64,000 nt of DNA from Palsa-506 sp963709075 (GCA_963709075.1 CAVPUY010000009.1:1116001-1180000), one strand, 5' to 3'; positions 50,186-59,974 are shown, counted from the first letter of the stretch. Translations and numbers: made by a program. The notes: generated from the sequence alone by a model not told the origin.

Positions 50186-52479
50186 ATGAGCAGCCGATGG
50201 CCGCAGGGCCAGCAGGAGCTGAGCTGGCCGCGTGCGCCGCAGGATGACTCCTGGCCACCGGGCGGGGAAGCCGGCCGCGAAGAGCCGGAGCACCGCGACG
50301 CAGGACCCGGCACCGCCGATCCCTGGGCGGCGGGCCAGCGCTTCGGGGATCCGTGGAGCGCCCGGCCGCCGTCCGCGGCCCAGCCGGCGGCCCAGGGCCG
50401 CCAGCCGCGCGCGGAACGTCAGCCTGACTCCGGTTTTGACGGTGACGAGGAGTATGACTGGTACCGCTACCTGAGCCATGGCGGCAGCCCGCCCAGTCGT
50501 GATGCCGAATCCGCTGACCAGTCGGCCGCCGGCCCGGCCCGGGCCGACCATCCCCGCCGCGGGTCGCGCGCCGCGCGCAGGAACCGTGATGACCGCGGTA
50601 ACCGGGAAGAACGCAAAAATCAGGATAAACGGAAAACTCGCCGCGACCGCAGGACCGGCACGGCTGATGACGGCCCGCTGACTGCGCGAGGGCCCGGGCC
50701 GGGCGAGGCTGCCCATCCGGACGAGACCGGCCCGCAGCAGGGAAGCGCGCCAGCCGCCTTCGCCGGTCCGGCCGGCGACAGCACCGGCGCCGGCGCTGGT
50801 CACGGCGGGCGCGCCTATCCAGGGCCAGCTGCCGCCGCGGCGCAGGCCGCGGATGCCGGCCATGGCCGGTCGTCGTTCCCGGGGGACTGGCGCCCGGCTG
50901 CCCCGGACGCTGGCCGGGACGCGCAGGATTTCCCTGCTCAGGGTTTCGTGCCACAGCAGCACGCGCAGCAGTCGTTCCCGACCGGGCCTTACACGCAGCA
51001 GCCGTATGAGCCGGAGCCGCACGCGCAGCGGTCGTACCCGACCGGCCCGCAAGCGCGGCAGCCGTATGAGCCGCAGCAGTACGCGCAGCAGTCGTTCCCG
51101 ACCGGGCCGTACGCGCAGCAGCCGTATGAGCCGCAGCATACGCGCAGCAGTCGTATCCGACCGGCCCGTACGCGCAGCAGCCGTATCCGACCGGGCCGTA
51201 CGCGCAGCAGCCGTATGAGCCGGAGCCGCACCCGACCGGGCCGCAGCACGAGTCGTACCCGACCGGCCCGTACGCGCAGCAGTCGTACGCTCCGGAGACT
51301 TACGCGCCGCAGTCTTACCCGTCGCGGGGCTACGAGCATCCCGCGGACCGGGCGGACACCGGCGATGACGGGCGCCCGTTCGCCGCCAGCTCGCACAGTG
51401 CCTGGCCGCCGCACGCTGGCGAGCCGTCCGGTGCCGAGCCGTCCGGTGCCGAGCCGTCCGGCGCCGAGCCGTCCGGTGACTGGCTGCCGCCCGGCGAGTC
51501 GCCGGCGGTGCCGGTGGCTGCCGCCGGGAGCGTTGCCAGGCGGCAGGCGAAGCGCGGCAAGAAGTCGATCCGGCCGCCTGCCGCGCGTGCGGTCCGCCGC
51601 GCCGTGCACCCCGACGTGCTGGAACGCACCAGGGTCGGCCCGGCGGCCGGCCCCGCCAGTGCCGCCCCTGCGAGCCTGGCCGCGCCCCCTGACGTGGCCG
51701 AATGGCCGGTCCAGCCGGAGCATGCCGTTCCTCGGCCGCGTCCGGCTGACGCTGCGCGTCCCGTTAATGCTGAAGTTCTGGTTAAGCCCGGGCAGCCAGC
51801 CCGGCCGGCCGAGCCAGCCAGTCCGGCCGGCCGAGATGTCACTGAACCGCCCGCGAAGGCCGGGCCTGTTACCGAGCCCGGCCGGGCGGGCGGGCGCTCG
51901 CGCCGGGCGGGCCGTGCGCGGGGCGGCAGACGGCTGCGCCGCCGCATGCTCTGGCTCACCGCCGGGGCGGTCGTGGTCGTCGTAGCCGCTGCAGCGCTGC
52001 TGCTGCAGCCGGGCGGGGGGACAGCCCACACGCTGGTGACGCCCGCCAGGATCGGGGCCTTCGTCGAGGCACCGCATCTCGCCAAGGCGATGGACGCGAG
52101 CCAGCTGCAGCAGGAGGTCGTGACCAAGAGCGCTGGCGAGGCCAGGCACGTGGTGTACGCCGTCTACGAGGACGCCGACGGCGCCGCCACGCATTCCGGC
52201 CCGCGGATCATCCTGTTCATCGGCGGGAACCTGACCGGCACCTCACCGGGCGGGTTTATCAGCAGCTTCATCGGCGAGGCCAAGGGCGCCCAGCGGACCA
52301 GCGCCGGATCGATGGGCGGCGAGGCGGCATGCATCTCCCGGATCCCCGGCAGCGTCGCCGAATGTGCCTGGGCCGACAACGACACCTTCGGAGTCGTGGC
52401 CTCGCCGACACTGAGCGTCCGGGCCCTGGCGGCGGAGCTGCGCACCGTCCGGCCCCGGGTGGAGCAGCCGGCCGGCTAG
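50186..52479 (+). CDS. Membrane-anchored protein with long Pro/Gln/Tyr-rich disordered N-terminus (one frameshift)
   Basis: About 765 residues when joined across a shift near 51138. The N-terminal cytosolic part is low in complexity: charged and Gly-rich first, then tandem QQPYEPQ and SFPTGPYAQ units between about residues 270 and 400, then EPSGAEPSG repeats. One hydrophobic helix (MLWLTAGAVVVVVAAAALLL) follows a basic stretch (RARGGRRLRRR). The extracellular C-terminal domain of about 170 residues contains VTPARIGAFVEAPHLAKAM, RIILFIGGNLTGTSPGGF and CISRIPGSVAECAWADNDT, with two cysteines that could pair. No family recognised; the layout is common in actinobacterial membrane sensors and division-associated proteins. 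Confidence 0.72.
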
Positions 52480-52497
52480 CCGCCGGTGCCGCGGGTG

Positions 52498-53902
52498 CTA
52501 CTTCTTGCCCGGCTTCTTGCCCGCCGAGCCTGAGCTGCCCGCTGAGCCCTTGCCGTCCTGCGGGCGCAGCGACAGTCTGGCGATGGCGATCGTGATGGCC
52601 GCGGCCAGGACGACAAGCCCGGCGAGCTGGCCGCCGATCAGGCGCGGGTTCAGCGGCAGCGTGTCCGAGGCGGACGCCGCCTTGATCGAGCGCGAACTCC
52701 GGTGGCCGGGCGTCGTGCTGCCGGGCGCCAGGCCGTTGGACGGCCGACGGCGACGGCGAGACCGTGGGGAACAGGCCGGCCGGGTTGGTCGCCGCCCGAG
52801 GACGGACGGCGCGGGCACCGGCGGGATTGGCGGCAGCGGCGGCGCGCGGCGCCGTGCTCGGCGGCGGGGTCGTCGCAGCCGGAGTCGCCGGGGCGGGCGT
52901 GTGCTTTGAGACGATCGTGAACGTGCCGGCCGCGCTGGCCGAAACCGCGCCCTTCGCCTGCGCATTCGCGGTGAGCGTCACGTGATGGCCGGGATGCGCG
53001 GATTGCCACACCCGCGACCTGCGCTTGCAGCTCGTCGGCCTGGCCGCGCGGCAGGCTACCCAGCGCGCAGGTCGCACCGCTCGAGCTGGGACAGACCGAG
53101 AATCGCGGCGTCCCGATGCCGCTGGCCTGCCCGATCGCCGCGCCGACAGTGACGTTCCTGGTGCTGGCGCGGGTGCTCCAGACCCAGATGACGTAGGTTG
53201 CCGTGCTGCCGGGGTGTACCCGCGCCTTGCTGGTCAGCGGCTGGACGGACACGCAGAGGTGACTGGTCTTGCGGCTCGGCGTCGGGCTCGGGCTTGGCGA
53301 CGGGCTCTTGGTCTTGCTCGGCTTGGGCGTCGGGCTCTTGGTGGGGATGGGCGTGCTCTTGTTCGGGCTCGGGCTGCTCTTCGAGGGGCTCGGGCTGCTC
53401 TTGGACGGGGTCGGGCGTCTTGCTCTTGGACGGGGTCGGGGTGCCTTGCTCTTGCTCGGGGTCGGCGTGCTCTTGGACGGGCTCGGCGTGGTCTTGGACG
53501 GGGTCGGGCTGTTCTTGCTCTTGCTCGGGCTCGGCGTGCTCTTGGACGGGCTGGGGCTGTTCTTGGACGTGCTCGGAGTAGCGCTTGGCGATCTGGTCTT
53601 GCTGCTTGCGGGCGTCGCCGACTTGCTCCGGCGCGGGCTCTTGCTGGCTGCCGCGTTACGGCCGGCGCCGCGCGTGCCCTTCGCGCTGACGAGCGCGATT
53701 CCGGTGCTCTGCCCGGCCGGTCCGGGCCGATGCCACGATGGTTGCGGCCGGGCGGTCGCGCAGGTGGTTTTCGCTGGTCGTCGCCTGGGCGGCCGGCCCG
53801 CGCGGCCAGCAGAACGCCAAACAGCCCGCATGACAGCACTGCAGTCCCGGTCAGCGCGCCGACGGCAGCTGATCCGGCATGCCGGGTCCTCGCCTTCCTC
53901 AC
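52498..53902 (-). CDS. Secreted/anchored protein with Ser-Pro-Lys repeats and a DUF11-like domain (several frameshifts)
   Basis: GTG 53902 starts a signal peptide (TGTAVLSCGLFGVLLAARAG). At least four frame changes follow. The readable parts are, in order, a repeat region rich in SPSPSKS and TPSKS units (about 53260-53620), a beta-rich domain with SVQPLTSKARVHPGSTATYV, WSTRASTRNVTVGAAIG and CALGSLPRGQADELQAQV (DUF11-like), an Ala/Pro/Thr-rich spacer, and a C-terminal membrane helix (GGQLAGLVVLAAAITIAIA) with a Lys-rich tail. This is the plan of a cell-surface protein with a Ser/Pro stalk. It is convergent with the Pro/Gln-rich membrane protein, 18 bases apart. The frame count makes the exact protein uncertain. 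Confidence 0.6.
53260..53625. repeat. Coding tandem repeats of Ser-Pro-Ser-Lys type
   Basis: CTTGGACGGGCTCGGGCTG-like words with variations repeat roughly every 15-30 bases on the + strand, coding Ser-Pro-Ser-Lys units on the minus strand. Likely to expand and contract and prone to assembly error. Confidence 0.65.
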
Positions 53903-54037
53903 CGTGTCGCCTTCGCTCCGGTCGATGTCCTAGCGGGGACTTCGCTCGTTGCCATCTCTCATCACACTATGCTCGCCACCCAAATGGGCATTCCCCTCTG
54001 TCCCCATTCGACACCTCAGCCTGCGTTCGCAGCGGAG

Positions 54038-54962
54038 ATGCGCGAAGGCGCGGGCCTGGCTGACGACTCGGTGCAGTGCGCCGACCCGGGAGGCGACACG
54101 GACCCGCGCGAAGTGCTGACCAGGCCAGCCCCGCCACCAGACCAGGTCCTACGCTACGGCCCGGGCCCTGACCATGTCACTGACCTGCGGCTGCCAGCTT
54201 CCGGACAGGCCGGAGACCGGCGTCGCCCGGCGGCCGCGCCGCTGGTGATCCTGCTGCATGGCGGCTTCTGGCGGGTGGCCTACGACCGGTCCCACGCCGG
54301 GCCGCTCGCCGCCGCGCTCGCGGTTGCCGGATATGCCGTCTGCGTGCCCGAATATCGCCGGACCGGCCAGGTCGGCGGAGGCTGGCCGGGGACCTTCGAC
54401 GATGTCGCCGCGGCCGTCGACGCCCTGCCTGGCCTGGCCGCCGAGGCCGCCCGGGACGGGTAGACCCGGCCGCGATCCTGCTCGCCGGGCACTCCGCGGG
54501 CGGGCACCTGGCACTGTGGGCGGCGGCGCGGAACCTGCTCCCGGCCGGGACGCGGTGGCACTCCGCGGGACCGCCGGCCCGCGGCGTCCTCGCGCTGGCA
54601 GCAGTCAGCGATCTCGTGGCGTGCGACGAACAGCACCTCGGCGGCGGGGCGGCGAGGCTGCTGATGGGCGGCGGCCCGGACCGCTATCCGGAGCGCTACG
54701 CCGTGGCTGACCCGGCCCGGCTGGTTCCGTTGAGTGCGCGGGTCCGGCTGGTTCACGGTGCGGATGATGAGGTCGTGCCGAGCCGGCTGAGCCTGGACTA
54801 CGCGGCGCTGGCCGCCCGCGCGGGCGGCGACGTGGCGTGCGACGTGCTGCCAGGGTGCGGGCATTTCGAGGTGATCGATCCGCTTACCGGCGCCTGGCCG
54901 CACGTGCTGGCGGGATGCGGGAGCTCGCGGCCGCGGGCGCTCGCCGGGCCGGGGCCGGGTGA
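54038..54962 (+). CDS. Alpha/beta hydrolase (two frameshifts)
   Basis: ATG 54038 begins the first frame: PLVILLHGGFWRVAYDRSHA (HGG oxyanion region) and VPEYRRTGQVGGGWPGTFDD. One missing base near 54461 restores VDPAAILLAGHSAGGHLALW, where GHSAGG holds the nucleophile serine, followed by LVHGADDEVVPSRLSLDYA (acid) and DVLPGCGHFEVIDPLTGAW (catalytic His). A second shift near 54912 gives a natural end GMRELAAAGARR, with a stop at 54962. Family resembles HSL-like kynurenine formamidase/carboxylesterases. The intact triad argues for sequencing error. Confidence 0.75.
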
Positions 54963-55163
54963 GGCCCGGGAGCTGCCAGGCCGGGCGCCGGGGGCTCGTG
55001 GCTGCGCCGGGCGCTGCTGCCGGCTAGCCCGGGGAGTCCGGGATCCGCGACGATTTCAGGTCGTGTATGCTCGCCTGGCACGGGCGAGCCCGCCGGCGGA
55101 TGAGCTGTTCCGAACCGGCGTGCGCCCGGGTTGGCCAGCGCTGAAGCCAGCGACCGGCCACCT

Positions 55164-55239
55164 GCCCCCTTAGCTCAGTCGGCAGAGCGTCTCCATGGTA
55201 AGGAGAAGGTCTACGGTTCGATTCCGTAAGGGGGCTCCA
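55164..55239 (+). tRNA. tRNA-Thr (anticodon GGT)
   Basis: Full cloverleaf with GCCCCCT/AGGGGGC acceptor stem, D arm GCTC...GAGC, anticodon stem TCTCC/GGAGA with the loop ATGGTAA (anticodon GGT), T arm CTACGG-TTCGATT-CCGTAA and an encoded CCA end. Decodes ACC (and ACU) threonine codons. Confidence 0.93.
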
Positions 55240-55462
55240 CGAAATCGCAGGTCAGGGCCTGGTTCTCGGGCAGCTGGCAGAGCGTCCAAGATCGTCCGAC
55301 CGTCAGTTGACCGTCGTGCTGGGCGTGCAGAGTTGGCACTCAGCCGCACGGGCTGACTCCCGATGGCAGGCGGTGTGGCGTGCTGTTCGCGCGGGTTGAA
55401 CAGGCGGGGAGGGCACGAGCCGAATCCGGGCCGTGCTGGCAGAGCGATGTGATCATGGGCGT

Positions 55463-55918
55463 GTGACGGCGTGGCGGGATGTCGAACGGGCCGAGCCGGA
55501 GTTCGCGCAGCGCGTGCGAGCGCTTTTCGGCGCGCATCGGCACAAGACCATCGCCACCTTGCGCGCCGACGGATCGCCGCGGATCTCCGGGATCGAGGCG
55601 GCCTTCGAGGACGGCGCGCTGGTTTTCGGCTCCATGCCGGACGCGCGCAAGGGCGCGGATCTGCGCCGGGATCCGCGGTTCGCCCTGCACTGCGCCGCGG
55701 TCGATCCGGCCGGGGGTTCCGAGGCGCAGTGGCCGGGGGAGGCGAAGATCTCCGGCCGGGCGATCGCTGCCGGAGCGGTCGCCGAAGGACCGGACGGCGA
55801 CCGCTTCCGCGCCGACATCGCCGAGGTCGTGCACACCCACCTCAACGAGCAGGCCACGATGCTCGTCGTCGGGTGGTGGACACCCGGGCACGGGCTGCGA
55901 AGGACCGGCCGCGACTGA
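55463..55918 (+). CDS. Pyridoxamine 5'-phosphate oxidase-like (PPOX split-barrel) protein
   Basis: 151 residues from GTG 55463, chosen because VTAWRDVERAEPEFAQRVR begins the family alignment; an upstream CTG/TTG-led extension lacks conservation. Split-barrel blocks: GAHRHKTIATLRADGSPRIS, DGALVFGSMPDARKGADLRR and FALHCAAVDPAGGSEAQWPG. Ends MLVVGWWTPGHGLRR. The group uses FMN, F420 or heme; substrate unknown. It follows the tRNA gene by about 220 bases. Confidence 0.86.
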   Translation: MTAWRDVERAEPEFAQRVRALFGAHRHKTIATLRADGSPRISGIEAAFEDGALVFGSMPDARKGADLRRDPRFALHCAAVDPAGGSEAQWPGEAKISGRAIAAGAVAEGPDGDRFRADIAEVVHTHLNEQATMLVVGWWTPGHGLRRTGRD

Positions 55919-56282
55919 CCGTTGAGGCCGGTCCCGGGCCGGGCCACGAGCGAGACGCGGCTGCTGAGTCGCTCAGGCTCTGTGAGCCATGGCTGGCGGG
56001 TACTCGCGCGGATGGCCTTGAAAAGATGATCGTCGTGGTCGCCTTCGGCCCAGCGACATGCAACACAGCCGGCCCGGACCAGTCCTACCACCCGCGCTCA
56101 GCCGCGGACAGTGAGCTCGACCGCTCGTCTCGATTGGCCCAATCGACGCAGAACGCCGAATCCGGCGTCGGTTGAGGCGCAGGCCCCTGATGTTGGTCCC
56201 GAGCGCGGATCGGCAGTTACGGGCGGCGGTCGGCGCTGACGATCAGCTTTGGGTAGTGCGGGTATACCGCCGGGCGGGGATC
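55919..56282. other. Non-coding gap between convergent PPOX and sulfotransferase genes
   Basis: 364 bases. Composition is less biased than the flanking genes and all frames are interrupted. I see no promoter-like pair, RNA gene or repeat that stands out. Confidence 0.4.
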
Positions 56283-57206
56283 TCAGTCGATCGGCTCGCG
56301 ATGCACCCACTCGATGAGGTTGCCGGACGCGAGCGCCCGCACGCGCGCGGCGTACCGGGCGAGGCCGGCGTCGTCGAGGAGGTCGCGCCACTGGCCGCTC
56401 GTGCCGCGGCTGAAGAACGCGGCGGGATCGATCCAGTGCTCCGGACCGCCGCCGGGGACGGTGGTGCCGGCCCTGCTGCGCATCGACTCGAACGTCGCCG
56501 CCTGGACCAGGCGGGGCCATCGGTGCTCGCCGACGTCGATGCCCAGGCGCGCGGCCAGCTGCCGCATCTGCCCCTCAGGTCGGCCTTCAGGTCGTCGTAG
56601 TGCACATACACGACGTCGAGATCCGGCGGCGTCCCGGAACGTCTGCAGGTGCTCTACGGTGCGCCGCAGCGACGACCCGACCTGCGTCGACGGCGTCTCG
56701 TCGCCGGCCCACTGCCAGAAGCGGTCCCGCTCGCCGGCCGGGCGCGGCCGCGGTGGCCGCAATGGTCCGGGCTCGATACCGTCGATCGCGGCCGCCCGTT
56801 CGCGCTGGCTGAGGAACGCGCCGATGTCGGTGTTGTCGATATGGCGGTCCATCGACAGCCCCACGTCGCGCGGGTCCCGCCCGACGCAGATGTAGGTGAC
56901 CGCCGGATCGCTGGGTATCCCGTCGAGCGGCGTGTGGGTCTTGATGAACCGGCGGTGCGTCTGGGCTTCCAGGTCCGCGAACACGTCTGTGCGGGCGCGA
57001 GTCACCATGTCGATCCACGGCGAGAGCGTGTCCAACGGGAGCGGGAGCTCCGGTTCCTGCAGTATGAGCAGGGCGCAGATCATCTGCGTCCACGTCGTCC
57101 CGCACTTTGGCGGGGTGCTGATGATGATGTCGCCGGGGCGGAACTCGAAGCCGTCCCAGCGGTTGCTGTCGTACATACTCGCCTCGTAGCGGCGCACGGC
57201 CGTCAT
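56283..57206 (-). CDS. PAPS-dependent sulfotransferase (pair of compensating frameshifts)
   Basis: About 307 residues from ATG 57206. The 5'-phosphosulfate loop reads IISTPPKCGTTWTQMIC and the 3'-phosphate motif CVGRDPRDVGLSMDRHI. FIKTHTPLDGIP carries the KTH motif with the catalytic histidine. Between about 56575 and 56640 the frame is wrong for about 20 residues and then returns; the other frame supplies VYVHYDDLKADLRG, which is conserved in the family. The remaining C-terminus (FFSRGTSGQWRDLLDD) is the RKG-type region. Transfers sulfate to a small-molecule alcohol; acceptor unknown. Confidence 0.84.
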   Translation of the reverse strand: MTAVRRYEASMYDSNRWDGFEFRPGDIIISTPPKCGTTWTQMICALLILQEPELPLPLDTLSPWIDMVTRARTDVFADLEAQTHRRFIKTHTPLDGIPSDPAVTYICVGRDPRDVGLSMDRHIDNTDIGAFLSQRERAAAIDGIEPGPLRPPRPRPAGERDRFWQWAGDETPSTQVGSSLRRTVEHLQTFRDAAGSRRRVCALRRPEGRPEGQMRQLAARLGIDVGEHRWPRLVQAATFESMRSRAGTTVPGGGPEHWIDPAAFFSRGTSGQWRDLLDDAGLARYAARVRALASGNLIEWVHREPID

Positions 57207-57611
57207 CCTTGCAGCGGATCCGATCCCGTGAGGCCCAGATGATTCACCGCACGACATCCTGCCGAGGGCTCAAGACTGACGTTCCGAAGGGCGTCGCGCA
57301 ACAGTACGTAGCGCAGCACCCGCCCATAATGTCCGATCTCGAACACTCCGCAGGGCATCATGAAGGCCAGAGGATGAGCGCCGAACGGCGGATCTCGCGC
57401 AACGGTTGCTGCCCGCCCTCACCTCGCGACGCCTCCAATGCGCCGACGAACCTCTGAATCGCGCGGATCGCTCCGGCTTACGCAGATCTGCTGATTCTGT
57501 GTACTTGGCCGGGCAACTTTCGGTCGGATTCGGGCGCCTTCTGGCAGTCGGCGGCGCCGCGGATGGCGGGAACACGTATCGGCTACGAGCAAAAGCCGCC
57601 CGGGAGGCCGG
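57207..57611. other. Intergenic region upstream of the sulfotransferase and after the sigma factor gene
   Basis: 405 bases. Short open frames exist, but none has a Shine-Dalgarno site or recognisable motif. Both flanking genes are on the minus strand, so this should contain the sulfotransferase promoter. Confidence 0.4.
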
Positions 57612-58625
57612 CTACCGGCTCGGGAGTGAGCGCGGCAGCCCGAACCACGGCAGCACGCTGGCCTCGAAGCGGGTGATGGCGCAGATCTGGCCGCCGGCGA
57701 GGGTGAGCACGTAGAAGGCGGTCGCGTGGCGGATGCCGGCCGGGCCGCGCAGGTAGGCTCCGAACGCCGGCTGGCCGTTGGCCCGCACCGGGACGAGGTC
57801 GAACCTGCGGCCCGCGGCGAACAGGCTGGCGCAGTAGCGGGTCACGACGTCTCGGCCCTCGTATCCGAAGGGTACCGGCGGCATCGCGATGAAGACGTCG
57901 TCGGTCAGCAGGGCCACCAGCGCGTCGAGGTCGGCCGACTCCCACGCGCGGGCGAACTTGGCCACGATCGCGTCCTCGGCGGGTGAGCCAGCGGCCGGCG
58001 GCGGTTGGTGGCCGACGGCCGGCTGCTGCCGGCGCTGGAGGCTGGCGCGGGCTCGTTTGAGGGTACTGTTGGCCGATTCGAGGGTCACCTCCAGCATGCC
58101 GGCCACCTCGCTGGCGTGGAATCCAAGGACGTCGCGCAAGATGAGGACGGCGACCTGGCGTGGTGGCAGCAGCTGCAGGGCGGTCACGAAGGCCAGCGAG
58201 ATGGCTTCGGTCTGCTCGTAGCGGGCCTCCGGCCCGGGCGGCACGTCGACGGCACCCTCGAGGAGGGCGTCAGGAAACGGCTGCAGCCAGACGGCCTCGT
58301 CGCGCGGGGTCGGCACGAGCGGTTCGTACTGAGACACGTCCCACTCCCTGGCCGGGCGCCGGCTCGCTGCGCGGCGCGCGTTGAGGCACCGGTTGGTGGC
58401 GATCTTGTACAGCCAGGTGCGCAGCGAGGCGCGTTCCTCAGTGAACCCGCCGATGCCTTGCCAGGCGGCCAGCATCGTCTCCTGGACGGCGTCCTCGGCG
58501 TCGGCGAAGGATCCGAGCATCCGGTAGCAGTGCACCTGCAGCTCCCGCCGGTGCGGCCCGGCCAGCTCCCGGAACGCCTCGCCATCTCCGGCCCGTGCCC
58601 GTGAGAGCAGATCGGCTGTCACCAT
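57612..58625 (-). CDS. ECF RNA polymerase sigma factor with C-terminal SnoaL-like domain
   Basis: 337 residues. Sigma region 2 (about 5-75): LAGPHRRELQVHCYRMLGSF and AEDAVQETMLAAWQGIGGF. Region 4 (about 130-190): LQLLPPRQVAVLILRDVLGF, HASEVAGMLEVTLESANSTL. The C-terminal 130 residues form a SnoaL/NTF2 domain (FARAWESADLDALVALLTDD, YEGRDVVTRYCASLF). This is the SigG/SigJ/ECF41-like arrangement, in which the tail regulates activity instead of a classical anti-sigma factor. Divergent from the DHFR-like gene across a region rich in palindromes, which it may read. Confidence 0.92.
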   Translation of the reverse strand: MVTADLLSRARAGDGEAFRELAGPHRRELQVHCYRMLGSFADAEDAVQETMLAAWQGIGGFTEERASLRTWLYKIATNRCLNARRAASRRPAREWDVSQYEPLVPTPRDEAVWLQPFPDALLEGAVDVPPGPEARYEQTEAISLAFVTALQLLPPRQVAVLILRDVLGFHASEVAGMLEVTLESANSTLKRARASLQRRQQPAVGHQPPPAAGSPAEDAIVAKFARAWESADLDALVALLTDDVFIAMPPVPFGYEGRDVVTRYCASLFAAGRRFDLVPVRANGQPAFGAYLRGPAGIRHATAFYVLTLAGGQICAITRFEASVLPWFGLPRSLPSR

Positions 58626-58973
58626 CCTGCGCGCCTTCCTTCCGCATCACCTGGCGCTTCCACCCGGTATATACACCGCCCGGGGGGCGAACTGGGCGGC
58701 TCGCGGGCGCCCAGTTTCCCGGCGCCGCGGTGTATGCATCACCGACCGCCCGAACGATCCGAGCGCCGGATCGTGCCCCGTTCCTGCTCCCCGGCCGGCC
58801 GCGGAAGCCAGCGCACGAGCTGCCAGAGCCGGACCCGGCGGCCGATGCCGCTGCCGCAGGAGACGTGGTGATCAGGTCAGGAACGAAATGAGCGAACAGC
58901 GCACCGATTCTTACCACCCACGCCGCCTGCGGCGGCGATAGCTGACAACACCAATCAGGAGGAGGAGCAGACC
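58626..58973. other. Intergenic region between the ECF sigma factor and DHFR-like genes
   Basis: 348 bases containing three symmetric elements: GGTATATACACC (58666-58677), a long stem AACTGGGCG/CGCCCAGTT (58690-58716) and CGGTG-7-CACCG (58728-58744). A strong AGGAGGAGGAG site lies at about 58957-58967 before the rightward ATG. Confidence 0.5.
58666..58744. promoter_or_regulatory. Cluster of palindromes upstream of the ECF sigma factor
   Basis: Two short inverted repeats (GGTATATACACC and CGGTG-TATGCAT-CACCG) flank a perfect 9-base-arm stem AACTGGGCG...CGCCCAGTT at 58690-58716. They lie 41-119 bases upstream of the sigma gene start and could be operators or an attenuating hairpin. Confidence 0.45.
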
Positions 58974-59696
58974 ATGACCATCCACGAATACCTCATGAAA
59001 GCCATCCAGGATGACGCCCGGCGGGCCGGCGAACGAGACCGGCTGCTCCGCGAGGCACGGCGGGCTCGCAGGGCGCGCCGCCAGCGTCTGGTTCCCGCTG
59101 CTCCAGCGAGGCGCCGAACCGAAATGGGAAAGATCGTCGTGAGCGAGAACGTCACGCTCGACGGAGTCATCCAAGACCCGGCCGGTGACGAAGGCTTCAG
59201 GCCCGGCGGCTGGGTCGGCCTGATCGGAAATAGCCCGCAGCTTGCCAAGCTCGCGCTCGACGAGGCGCTGGCCGCCGGGGCCCTCCTGCTGGGCCGGCGA
59301 AGCTACGAGTGGCTCGCCGCGCGGTGGCCATCTCGCAGCGGCGAGCTGGCGGACAGGCTGAACAGCCTGCCCAAGTACGTCGTGTCCGCGACCCTCGCCA
59401 ATCCCGCCTGGAACAACTCGACAGTCCTCAAGGGCGACGTGCTTAACGAGGTCTCGACGCTGAAGCAGCACATAGACGGGGACATCGTCATCGCCGGCAG
59501 CTTTCAGCTCGTACGCACGCTGATCGAGCACGACCTGGTCGACGAGCTGCGGCTGAAGATCTTCCCGGTCGCCCTCGGGGCCGGCGAGCGCCTGTTCGCC
59601 GAGACCAGCGACAAGAAACCCATGCGCCTCCTCGACACCCAGACCCTCGAGGGCGGCATCGCCTACCTCACCTACCAATCTGTCCGGGACGCCTAG
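58974..59696 (+). CDS. DHFR/RibD C-terminal-like reductase with an unusual basic N-terminal extension
   Basis: 240 residues from ATG 58974, which has an outstanding AGGAGGAGGAG site. Residues 1-49 (MTIHEYLMKAIQDDARRAGE and an Arg/Ala-rich helix) are not part of the enzyme. The RibD-C/DHFR domain begins at ATG 59124: GKIVVSENVTLDGVIQDPAG, LLLGRRSYEWLAARWPS, GDIVIAGSFQLVRTLIEHDL and DELRLKIFPVALGAGERLF. Such proteins reduce small heterocycles with NADPH. The extension resembles separate small basic ORFs seen beside ECF sigma genes, so this could be two genes joined by an indel or a true fusion. Confidence 0.82.
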   Translation: MTIHEYLMKAIQDDARRAGERDRLLREARRARRARRQRLVPAAPARRRTEMGKIVVSENVTLDGVIQDPAGDEGFRPGGWVGLIGNSPQLAKLALDEALAAGALLLGRRSYEWLAARWPSRSGELADRLNSLPKYVVSATLANPAWNNSTVLKGDVLNEVSTLKQHIDGDIVIAGSFQLVRTLIEHDLVDELRLKIFPVALGAGERLFAETSDKKPMRLLDTQTLEGGIAYLTYQSVRDA

Positions 59697-59715
59697 CGGC
59701 GTCAGACGGCGCTAG
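59693..59715. terminator. Stem-loop overlapping the DHFR-like stop
   Basis: CTAGCG (59693-59698) and CGCTAG (59710-59715) are perfect inverted arms with an 11-base GC-rich loop that can pair further. No T run, so a modest terminator candidate. Confidence 0.35.
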
Positions 59716-59804
59716 CGTTCCGAAATGCTTGCGGGCGCTTCCCCCGGGCAGGCATCCGGGAGAGCGCCTCATGAGCAGCAGGTGGCAAGAAGGAGACCAC
59801 AGCA

Positions 59805-59966
59805 ATGAGGACGCCGCTACGACGTTCCATTGCCCAGGTACTGAAGATCGCCCGCGCTGGTGGCCGATCACTACGACAGCGCATCTGGTCTGACGCTTAC
59901 CGCTTCCCGCGCGGATCTGCTCAAGACCCTGGCCCAATCACGGCCACGCTCATATGGGGCTGGTGA
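59805..59966 (+). CDS. Candidate small basic protein (53 aa)
   Basis: ATG 59805 has AAGGAGA 8 bases upstream. The peptide begins MRTPLRRSIAQVLKIARAGG, then SLRQRIWSDAYRFP and ends IWGW. It is strongly basic and could be amphipathic. No family recognised. The ribosome site is the main support, and codon use is not strongly GC3-biased, so it may be spurious. Confidence 0.35.
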   Translation: MRTPLRRSIAQVLKIARAGGRSLRQRIWSDAYRFPRGSAQDPGPITATLIWGW

Positions 59967-59974
59967 CACGTTTC

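Noticed and set aside
55262..55295. A second tRNA or tRNA fragment just after tRNA-Thr
   Set aside because: Only a D-arm-like GGCAGAGCGTCC is shared; no acceptor, anticodon or T arm can be folded.
57207..57611. Small genes between the sulfotransferase and sigma factor
   Set aside because: Open frames of 80-100 codons exist on both strands but have no ribosome site, no codon bias and no motif.
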